This document shows positions 49,531 through 60,200 of a stretch of DNA of 64,000 nucleotides, piece after piece. Source of the DNA: Echinococcus granulosus (lineage: Eukaryota; Platyhelminthes; Cestoda; Cyclophyllidea; Taeniidae); assembly GCF_000524195.1 (NCBI RefSeq), contig NW_020170492.1:52694-116693 (forward strand), written 5' to 3'. Made by a program: the position numbers and the translations under genes. How positions within the stretch are numbered: the first letter of the stretch is position 1; the number at the start of each line of letters is the position of its first letter. The notes below the pieces were generated by a model. The model was not told where the DNA came from, did not search any database, and saw nothing but the letters and a program-made list of their open reading frames with translations.

Positions 49531-52424
49531 ACAAAACCCGACTCACAATGGTTTTACTAGTTGACGTTGAGTAAAGTAAATCGTGAAGTGGTACCACATT
49601 GCATAATAACTCTTGTTTATTTGGCTTTACCAAAGCCAGTCACTCATAATACTTGAACACGATAAACCGCTTGCAGCTTTTACCAGGGTTATCAAATAAA
49701 GTCTTCTACAAATGTTATGGTAGTCGAAATGTGGCCTGTTCCACATTTTTGGTGGCAATCATGTTTTCGATGCTACGACTTAATTAGGCCGAAGTAATAT
49801 CATCGATATAGTGGAAATCAGGAGAGACATATGATAAGCTTTATTAGAATTGCTTTTGTAATTAATCTTGTTGTTCTTTATGAAATGGTATCATTGCTAC
49901 TTAATAGGTTAAGACCAGCAGATCACTGGGATTTCTCCAAATTTATATCTTCCCATTATTTGCACTGATTTTTGCTGTGATACCTGTGGTAGTCGGAATT
50001 TCGCACTAGGCTCGATGCTTCTACTACTAGTCGCGGTGTCGCCATTACATTTAAGGACGATAAGAAATTTCCTTTCTTTAGTAATAAATGATTCAAATGT
50101 AGAAATTGGATCCGTCATGAAGCAAAAAATTAAATGATAGATTCTGGTAAGGACGAGTTCTACTTTATGAACCAAACTCTTCCTTTGACCCCACTGCACC
50201 CATTGCAGCACATCGAGCTGCGGTATTCAAACCTCTTGATAAGCATGAATGCTTACTTATTCAGGGTGGTGAGATTCCGTATTGCAAACGCATGGATTGT
50301 TTGCAAGTTATTTTAATAGAGAGATTAAAATTTGTTCATTAAGTTTTTAATGTACTTTGTAGCATATTTTTGAATACTTTCACTGTCAATCACAGGATTT
50401 TCATCATTTTATTGCCATCACATCAGTCTAATCAAGCCGCATCATTTGCTTCATAATTTTCGGTATCCTTATGAAAAAAGGCTTGCAGATTGCCTTAAAC
50501 TTTGTCAACAATGGCATTTGATGCCTCTATTGAAGTAGTGAAAGCTGCTCATCATGCTGCGGTATTTTGAGGAAATATGTTTGGTAACGCGGCTTGATTT
50601 TAATAAATGGTGTTTTTAGGAAAACCCTCTGAATTTGTTAAACTTATTTATAAACTGTTCAGAGGAACGGGGTTAGCCCATATGTAAAAATCCTATTAAA
50701 TATAAACATTTATTAATACACGTGTAGAAATTGGAATGGATTCGTACTGTCATACTCTGAAGTTAAGTACTTTTTCAAGCTTAGAAATGATTATGTTATC
50801 CCTCAATGAATATGCAGTTGGAAGTGTTATTTACTTTAAATGGCTTTACCTATGTAGCAACGAGTCCATGAACGGCTGAGTACTTTGCTTATCTTCCTTA
50901 AAGCAGTTTAAGTACTTTAAATATACGTTTATTTGTGCGTAATCTTTTGGGAAAGAAGTGGTTATTACAAAAACCTTAAAATTGAATGTAAATTTGCGCA
51001 ATACATGCTTGTTTGAATATCCCTTCTAAGTGGCAGGCGGGTAGAGTGGTCATTACTCTTAAATCAAGCAGGCGCCATCGGTCGCCATGCAAAGAACAAA
51101 CTCTGATTCCTCTAAACAACTGCGGTCGTTTGTAGAATCCCGCATTGCCACAATGGGCGATGTCTTACTCTAGCCATGTTTCTAAATCAAGCAATCTGAA
51201 ACTGGAGGTGGGAGAAGTAAACATGGAACAATCCACTTTTGTACCTGCTGTTGAAAAGTATTATTTCAAATACCTTTTCCAAGCTTTCAAAAGTGCTGGT
51301 TGAAATGTACGGCCAATTAAATCTCATTATCTGTATTTTGCATTTAACCTAAGTACAGTCGACTTAATATCTACTTTTTCATAACTAATAAATTGTGTGA
51401 ATATTTTTGATATCCTTTGATAAATAACTAGGTCTGAGTGATGAGTCTGATTACGCGACTTATACTTTACTCGCTACGGTATCACTCCCTCCTCTCCTGC
51501 ATCGCGATTGACGCCAATTCTCGAAAAGATGTCTTTTGGATGGAAGTTAAAGAAGAAAAGAATTTTGCAACTAAATGATATTTAATTGGACTTTTAACTA
51601 CGCAGCCTATTTGGCCTCCACTGATCGCATCAATATCTAACGACGTGGGATACCATTCATAGCTATATGCATCCGACCCTTCTACACACCAACAAATTTG
51701 AATGCTGCTACACTAGTGACTTTTCAAATAGTATACGGGAAGATACACTTATAATGATCATCACTTCTGGTATCGCCTAGCTCTTTTTAAGTAGCCTAAT
51801 CCCTATATGAAAATGTACCATTGCAAATTTATTTATATAGTCAGCGGTGGTCGGCAATATTTATATGCGGTATTCTTCATCTAGTAACTATGGTAACTCC
51901 TAACCTTTAGAAACTTTAAGAAGGAATGAGGTTTATGACATACATTTCAAAGCGCAGGAATGTGCTATTCTATCCCTATTCTTTACTATCCTCTATAGCG
52001 TTTTATTCTTGCCCTGAACGAATAATGTGGAGGGCTGTATCACCTTTAGAAAGACTCTGTACAGAGGAGTGGGCCCCGACTCCCAAGTGCACTCAGTGGA
52101 ACAGCTTATTTACGACGTCGAAGATCGTGGAACCTACATAGTAAATTATTGCTACCTGGCATGCCTTATTGAATGACGTGCGATGTACTGCAAAGGCTGT
52201 CGTCATGCTACTTTTCACAACTTCCATGTTGCAAACTATTAAAACCCTTATTTGGGGGAAAATATTTACCGGGCTACTGATATCTTAACTGATATATGAG
52301 GAAAGGTGAGTTTGGTATATCATTATTCGTTAATCGAGCAGACGTCTCATTGGTTTTCCTTAAGTGTCCTCCTATATGCTCCACAAATCCAAGACACCGC
52401 ATCATTCTCAGGAGATTTATCCAT

Positions 52425-52562
52425 TCGCTTGAACAAGGGCGAGCACAAATTACCACTGAGGAGGGGAGATACAGCCTCAACCTCATCCTCCACTTATTCC
52501 CTCACGACGTTTATGCTTTAAATGGCAATTATCACCTTTTCTCGCCACTATCGCTAGATGTT
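52425..52562 (+). repeat. Dispersed repeat family B, copy 2
   Basis: Plus-strand partner of 47384-47522. It sits inside the 99-residue open frame 52296-52595, which is otherwise unrecognised, so the frame is more likely a repeat-derived relic than a gene. Confidence 0.6.
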
Positions 52563-54014
52563 CGCATAATTGCAAAAGTACTAAAAATGGGGTAATCTGG
52601 TACTTCTTGCGTGAAAACGGTTTATTTGGGAGTGAGATTTCTAATGCTGATTATTTCAACGACTAATGTATTTAGGTCAACTTATAGAATTCGGAATTTC
52701 GTTCATAAAAGCTACATAAATTTGCTCATAATTTTCTAGCAAGTGACTTGCCATGATTAATTGGGCAGGACGCAACTCGTTACTCCATTTCTTGTTGGTG
52801 GAAGTATTTGAGATTTACTTGTCTGTATTCTCCGCTTATTCAGCACAGAGCTGCTCACAAATTACTAACAATAAATCGGACAAAGTGCACCGCTTTGCTT
52901 TCCTACTTATGTAAAAGGCGTTTTAGACGTAGGATTCTTGAGCTTGTGTCCCATTGGAAAGGGGTTATAGGATACAATGCTGATTATTTCACCAAATATT
53001 GTATTTCAAATAATGCTTTTAATAAATTTTACTTAATGTTAACCTAATTTGTGCATCACAGTAAGTCGCCCTATTAAATTCACTAGAAAAAATTGCATTG
53101 CTTTTCAAAGTTTTTGCATTTATTTTAAGTAAGCTCACATTTTGCATTCCATCTACTTTATGAGATGTCTTGGGCTGAGAAATCCATCGGGTGAGCGAGT
53201 ACGTTATTTAAAAATTTTCATATGGGCGAGTAAACACAAACCTCCCTTGTAGGGGTCTTATCGCTGCAGCCTTCTTCATCACTTCTTTTCACATTTCGAA
53301 TTTTCGCTAATTATTTTTGTTTCCCATCATCCTGGTCTTTATATTCCTCCTTAGTAACCTAGCATTTGCAGGAGTACACATGATTTAACTTTTTCTGGGT
53401 GGGTTGGCTGAAGGTTCCGATTAAGCCTCTGTCTTCCACTGGCTATTGGAGGTGGTGGCAGCATCTTAAGCCTACAGCTCTTTTCCGCACAGAATACCAT
53501 GCATGCATTCAACAGTTGCAGATGTCACAAGCAGGGTTATTCCAAATACAGGGAAAATTTTAATTTAACTAAAATTCCAACGACCTGCAAGTTAAAAACC
53601 TCCTAAATAGTATTGACAATATTTTACCTTGTTGTTGTATCCGATTAGTTTTAAGAGGGCCAGCTCACTTGTTCTGTAAAGTTTGTGACGTTATTTGTAC
53701 CATAATTTTGGTTACTTTTATTAACGTCACTTGATTTTCGCCATTTTGGTGATAGCATATCATTCTCATTTAGTCGTATCATTAGCGTTATAATTTTCAA
53801 TAACCCTATGAAACACCATCTTTCAATTACCATACAATTTGTCTACGATTTCATCAGGTTTAATTATTAAAGGGGCTCATTGACATACGGTACGTTTGGT
53901 GATTAAATGCAAAAAAGGATAAAACAGAGGTCCCAAAACACGGTGATGCGCTTTCATGTTTCACTTTTCTCAACGTCAGCTCATGCAACCATCGCGAGTG
54001 TGATCATGATTGCG

Positions 54015-54135
54015 TTGGTGCTGTCAACACTGAACAGGGCAATGCAGCTGGAACGCAACTGCATCGGAACCGCCATTTCAACAGACATCTACTTTGCGTC
54101 CTACAATACTGTTAATTCCGCTTCAACACAGGTGT
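54015..54135 (+). repeat. Dispersed repeat family C, copy 2
   Basis: Plus-strand partner of 49417-49530, ending 10-15 bases before the first recognisable reverse-transcriptase motif of the Gypsy remnant. Whether it belongs to the same element or is a separate insertion cannot be told from two copies. Confidence 0.5.
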
Positions 54136-55654
54136 CAAAATAATCATGCGATTTTTATCCAAGTTGGATCTCTCATCCACCAACACGGAGAAAATAGAAG
54201 ATTCGCTCTATCTTTACAGTGCAAAACCAGAGGGAAAAGTCAGCAATTTTCACTAATTACCTCCCATGGCCTGTTAGAGGCACAGATGATCAAGATGACT
54301 GCAAGTAAGACTTCCCTACTCTCAGACGTTGCATAATATGCATGGACGATATTATCGTCTTTGATATAGATATTTGGAAGAATTCTGTCAATCTGCAACG
54401 AAGGTCTGACTCTGACTGAACTCATAGAAATGTCGGTTTTTGCAGTACTCGCTCAACTTCTTGGGACACTGTGTTGTCAGACCGAGTACCAACATTAACC
54501 AATCAGACGGAATTGCGTAGTCAAAGGTTGTGCTAAAATCGCAACCCCGTTGCATAAACTAAAGGAAGAGCAGAAGAAAAAGTGGGTAAATGGGTAAAAG
54601 AGTATAAGCACTATTTCAAAGAATTAGAGCGAAGCCCTGCTCCACGCCGATTTTTGCCTTACCAAACTTTGAACCTATGCTATCGTCGCAACTGTTGGTG
54701 GTAGACTAGCAAAAAGGGAAAAGGATAGAGGGAGGGAAGAAAGTAAACACGTTATCATCTACGCGTAGTTGTTTTAAAATCACCAAACAGGCAAGAGAGA
54801 AGAACGCAACAAAACGTGAACCATTTGCTAACCTCACAGTAGTAGCTAGAAACTTCCGACATTATCCCATAGCGTGAAAGCCAATGGTGAAGGCGGAGCT
54901 TGAGGCGCTGAACTGATTTAAAACAATAAAGGAGATAGATGGTTCAGTTGCACTTTGGTAGAAGGGAGTGCAGCAGTACGATTTCACACTACAATGCAAA
55001 AAAGGAACACGCATAGTAATACGGATGCTGGCTGGAAGACAAGTTGCGGCAGAAACAGGTGATGTAGTTAGGACCATATTCTTGAGCTAGTCAGCTAAAC
55101 ATCATTAAAGGAATACGTAGAGTACTGACCCCAATATAGCCCTGATATACGAGGGGTTCCTTACATACTCTTATAGACCCACAATGATGGAGATACTTTC
55201 ATCGGGCATAGATATCAGACGAAAATATAGCAGAGTTGGGCAAAAATAGATCTAGAGAATGAGGTTTTGCAGTGCCAAAGTGATGTTAGGGCTCTTAAGC
55301 GCCTACTGGTGTCCGAATCATTAATAGGAACGGTTTTCCAAGAGTTACATCAGCAATTGTGCCAAGTGGGCTAAAAGAAGATGCTGGACGTCTCGTGTGA
55401 AATATGCTGTTGGCCTTCGCTCACCGTAGACGTACTTGATATCTGCCAGCTCTGCGTTACTTAGAGCAGCTTCAAAAGATTCCATTTTACAGCGATCGCA
55501 CTACTTTGTCCTATACCCAGTGGGATTTTGGGGAAAAGACTAGGTATTGACACCATGGGTTGTTCACCGCCCACCTATGACGACTCAAGACTCTGAAACT
55601 GTCGCTTGAGTTCTCGTCAGTCGCTGGAGTTGTCAAGGCGGAGTACCCGAAACG

Positions 55655-55846
55655 GTGCGTAGTGATCAGGGGTTTAATTTTGATGGCCGACTCTTTATTG
55701 GACTACGTAAGGCCTTCGGGATTCCAAAGAAATGCACGACGCTTAAACGACCACAAGGCAATGGACAGGTGATAAGAACTAGTCGCACTATGGTTCGACT
55801 ACTGAAGGCTTTCATCAGGGATACACAACCGGAAGACTGGGATTGA
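55655..55846 (+). pseudogene. Gypsy integrase core fragment
   Basis: The longest open part of the retrotransposon relic, 63 residues in one frame, ending in TGA right after EDWD. It keeps the second catalytic Asp (SDQG) and the RPQGNGQV motif just after which the catalytic Glu would be expected; here the position reads Ile, so the core Glu appears lost. Upstream in the same frame a TGA interrupts the fold. Non-functional remnant. Confidence 0.85.
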
Positions 55847-56665
55847 AGCCTTGAATGGTGTCCGCTTGAGTATGAGCTACAGCTCATGTACATCAGTCGA
55901 CTTTTCACTGTTTAAGAAGCTTACGGATCGTAAAAAGAGAGTACATTTCGATATTTTTTAATAAACACGGAATCAGCAGCTACGACGTCCCAGAGTACGT
56001 AATACGACTGACAGAAGGAATGAGGCACACTTTCAACATTGTGCGAGAACAGTTACAACTATCAGACCTCAGATAGAAGAGAAATTATGGCACACATAAT
56101 CAGTCCAACTTATGCAGAGAATGAATCCTAGTAGAACTATATAGACCTGCTTCGCCACCTGGAGTACAGCAGACGTTCCACCATTGGTAAAGCAAGGATG
56201 CCTTCCGCGTGAAAAATTTGTCTTACTAGGGAACCACTATGTCTGCAATACACAACTCTGCACTCGGCTAATCACCGTTCATCACAATAAGATTCGCTTT
56301 TACAAAGGTACACCCCCAATAGGGTACGACGAAGTATGGGTACTAACAGAAGAAGGCCAACGCGGGTATACTACTCAGATATCACCCACAAGCGGGACCC
56401 CGAGGAGACAATACATGTAATGCACGCTTGTTTGGGTGTACTTTTTAGGCGATAGGTGGTCAGAAATTGTGAACCTTATGTTAGGTCAGACGCTATGGCT
56501 CCCCGGAGGGGAAACACACCTCAAACACGCCCGATTCGCAGTATCTGTACCCTTTAATAGTCGCCATCGAATAAAGCATGTTGCCATTCAACTTATCAAC
56601 TCGTTTTAAGGGAATGAAGGCCATGGTGGAAGAAATAATCGTTGGGCCTGTCACAATGAAGCAGT

Positions 56666-56862
56666 TGCAGCGTCCCGAGACTTCTCTGAAGATGAAAGAA
56701 AGCACAATACTCGGACAGAATATATATTCAGCGCAGAGAAGGTGTTTGAGTTACTGGCGTGGCCCGAAGGCCAGCCCACCCAGCCAGGTAGAGGAAGGCG
56801 AATCCAAAAGTTTAGAAGTGCTGCCTTATTGATACCGAGGGACAAACCACCATCGTATTACA
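56666..56862 (+). repeat. 3' LTR of the Gypsy remnant
   Basis: A 197-bp block from TGCAGCGTCCCGAGAC to CGTATTACA. It is nearly the same length as, and closely similar to, the solo LTR at 41250-41447. Shared stretches include AGAATATATAT, GAGAAGGTGT and GGCCAGCCCACCCAGC. The first T-G-C suggests one change from TGTAGC. Its place just after integrase remains identifies the whole family as Gypsy. Confidence 0.8.
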
Positions 56863-57267
56863 CAATTGTTGTCAGAAATAATTAATGATTCTATTACCTA
56901 AAGTTAAATGTGTGTTTGGATGACTATGCCCATAAAAGATTGCAAATTGCAGCAAATATTTATGCCCTAAGTTATTTTGTAGTTTGTATTAAATGGTTCT
57001 AACTATAGTATTCGGACAATCTAAATACTCTTTTAGTCAGCTTTCTAAAAAGTTAGTTGCTTGCCAAAAGCTACAATAGTTTTAAAAAATTTTCTTTTTT
57101 GCCTAATGCGTAGACTTTGCTCAAAGTAGCCAAATAAATAGTTAAAGCATGCTTGTTTTAATCAACCAATTCCCATCAAGGTATGTAGCAGTACAGGACT
57201 TTAAAGTTATGGTGGTGCCTGTCGGGTTATGCCTTTGCGGGTGTGTATACCCCGTTAAGCGCAACGG
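56863..57267. other. Spacer upstream of last gene
   Basis: About 400 bases, AT-rich, between the 3' LTR and the start codon at 57268. It must hold the 5' UTR and, if the start is right, the promoter of the last gene. The final 80 bases are less AT-rich. No TATA-like element can be singled out. Confidence 0.4.
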
Positions 57268-60200
57268 ATGAGCCGGAGGCCAGTTACTTTTGAAGACTCG
57301 GATGATATTCGCTTAGACCCTTATTTAGAAAATCCTCCCTCTACTACCTTTGAAAAGCAACGCAATCCAAATAATTGTCGCGAAAATCCGAGTTTTAGCT
57401 CTAATTCACGGTACAATTCTGCTTTTAAAACATCTTTTTGTATCTTTTATCCAGGAATCGCGTGAATGGACTAAACAGTCGTGAAAGGTGCAACAAATTT
57501 CGAAGTAAGTCCATCGGAACATCCCACCATATTTGCGGTTTGAATCCCAAGTCCAGTACCAGCACTTCTCCCCAACCTAGTCAAGGTACTTAACTCCTCT
57601 TTTGCCATTCCTAATGATCTTGAAAATTTAAGCCCGTTATTTTTTGTTGCATTTGTACTTTCGACTTTTCTTTTTATTTGACTCAGAAGAGATGGACCAA
57701 CCACTTAGTGGTGGCGGTCAGTATCGGCACTTTCCCCCAGCTGATGAAGTGGGCGGGGACAGTTCAGATATACTGAATTCGTCGTCTATCGGCGACGATA
57801 ACTTATCTCGTGGGCGCCTTGTTGGCTCTAATAACAGCAATAATAACCCAACCTCCCGTGACTCTGATATTGATAACGAGGCGCCTGAAATCGACGACGA
57901 TGATGATGCCAACGAAAATGGCCCTAATATCAACGAAATCTCATCAGTCTACTACATGCGTCGCCAACAGCGACGTCAGCAGCAGCGCCTAAGACGTCGT
58001 GACACGTCTTCCGCCTCAGTCTGTGGAGACACAGCATCAAGACGACGTCCACCCATCAGTCTTTCGCGCTCCTCCACTCGAATTGGTCAATCTTCCATAC
58101 CCCCACCACCTTCGGAGCCGCCGCCTTCGCTGCCACCTTGCGGTATCGATCTGAGTAGTCAGTGCTCAATGTATCCCGTTCTCGGCGCCGGCAGATTCGG
58201 TCTTGTCGGTCAGCAGACATCGGCCGCACTGCCCGCCATGCTTCACATTCCCGGCCTGCCTGTGAACTATCCGCCTCCAGGTGAACCCACATTACTCTGA
58301 ATTGAATAACAATAATCCTTCAACTGTTGCGTGCTTTGGGTAGTTGTTTGGAGTGCCCAAGACACACCGGGACCTCTAATTTTATCCCTATTTAAAAGGC
58401 ATGCCACCGTGTCGGTGCTAAACGCCACGACTGCCAAGGCCATTTTGGATTCTGTTAATCAAGAGAGCAGGCACGTGACAGCACGTTTATACAACTTGTG
58501 GTCATGATTTGAGGTTTTTTCCTCCATGAAGGCGTGGAACTCCTACCATTTGAATGCCGCAAAGGTTTTTTCGAGGTGGTCGTGTATTTTTCAGCGGCTA
58601 TCCCGTCTTGGTGATTGTTGGTCCATCGTCATTCCAGTGAACACTAGGCCAGTGGATTAGATGTCTTCCTGATTTTGAGCTGTCGATTGGCATACAACCT
58701 GCTGTTAAATTTCTTAAAAGGTTGACAGACGATAAACGCAATCACCGGCAAAAGTGTAATGGCCAATCGCAAAAGAGTGGAATGCTGCCATGAGTTCCTG
58801 AAGCTTTTCAGCTATTAGTTAAACAGCAGGATCCATGTCTAAATATAGAAGGGGAGCATGTGGAAAGTGGTTCAGTTTCCTTCCCTTATAATTCAATTGA
58901 TTGGAGGGTGAATTGGCAAAAGGCTTTAAAAATACTGCATATCTTTTGATGCTTACTCTTTTAAGTCGCCTTTGTTAGCATATCATTCAGCTGGGTTCTT
59001 GGTCGATTTGTTTCACAATTCATATGCAATCTGGGACGATTCTACATCTTCCAGTTTACATCGACCAAATGGCTTGAAATCGCCTCCCAAAATAGGTCCT
59101 CTTAAACTCGAACTTTTGTTTAAGTTAGCCTAATACCTAACTTTAAAGGTACCCTGGAAGTGGCTTCATTGTAGGCATTTATATGGTCTGAAGGAACAGT
59201 AGCACATTTGGCATGAGTAGAGGCGCCTGTTTTTGTATTTTCACGGAAGCTGTCCTGATTTCGTCCTCTCTCCTAACAAATGGAGGCGTCAGGTGTCTGA
59301 ATTTCTTTCATTGTTCATTCTTTTTTATGGGGCTATTTTAGGCAGTTCTGTTTGTCTTCACGTAAACTCCTGCTTGCTTCGTTACTCGTTTTGGTGCATG
59401 AATTTGAATTTGGAATATTTGTCAAACAGTGTGGTGCGGTGGGTAAGCCTTACTCCATTTTCACCCTTTTGGCCAAGTAGCGTAACGCCCTGACTCATCT
59501 AAGCAGGTCATCACAAATAAGTGACTTGATAAGTATTTATATCAAGGCGTGCTACAAACAGGTTGGTTGAGTCTGCAATAAAATTGATGTGGTGTGTTCT
59601 TAAGCTAGGGATAAATGGATTTGTGTTTGGTTTGTAAACGAATGCTGAATTGGTTAAAAACTGAATAGAACGTCTTGACTGTAGTTGCCGATTTGGTCCC
59701 TAGACTGCTGAGGAAAGTGGTATTTATTGAGTTTATGGAAGGGATGGGTGGCTAGTTATGCTTCCCTGTCTTGGTTTGAGCGTCGTCTTAGTCAGGGAAG
59801 TTGCATACAACACCGCATCAAGCAATGATGCCGTTCAACATGCGATGTTTAAAGACTTGACGAAGTTTAACCTTGGTTATCCAAGTTTAACCTGCGTAGT
59901 TAAACAGTCATAATCGGAGCGCAAACACTGTCTAGTCCCTTCAAACTCAAAGTTGATTTATTGCGTGCAACAAAGAGGACCATGCTACTGGTTCCCCTAC
60001 TTTGCCATTTGAGAGGGGGTGGTTGACAATGTCCGCCTCCTCTTACACCCAGTGGTCGTATTTAGCGATTGTTTTTGCATTTGCGACATGATGGTAGATT
60101 CAAGCATCATCTGTTCTAGCGACCTTCTCATTTTGCCAATGGATTCCCCTTCTTGAGCGGCCCCTTGCCCTGGGACAGTTAGACCTGAGGTGAGGGTGTC

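Larger units (their letters stand above)
42378..54140. other. Repeat-rich gene-poor region
   Basis: About 11.8 kb with no gene that I can support. It contains repeat A copy 2, both copies of repeat B, one copy of repeat C and the start of the other, a coding-like block at 44365-44924 on the minus strand, and a short perfect hairpin at 44026-44050. Many short open frames here carry fragments that recur elsewhere in the window and are therefore more likely transposon relics than genes. Confidence 0.5.
54141..56862 (+). mobile_element. Decayed Ty3/Gypsy LTR retrotransposon, 3' half
   Basis: Broken pol remains in the order expected for Ty3/Gypsy, with the 3' LTR at the end. Reverse transcriptase: FLSKLDL at about 54150, the catalytic box MDDIIVF at about 54339, and KCRFLQ plus FLGH at about 54430-54475. 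RNase H end: VQQYDFT at about 54970. Integrase: a zinc-binding-region relic with WPSLTVDV at about 55410, then the catalytic core with SDQGFNF and RPQGNGQV at 55661-55770 and TQPEDWD at about 55823, then a C-terminal VHHNKIR at about 56278. The 3' LTR is 56666-56862. Stops and frameshifts occur throughout (for example before SDQG), so it cannot make a working enzyme. Protease, gag and a 5' LTR were not found; the element is truncated or its left part has decayed. Confidence 0.85.
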
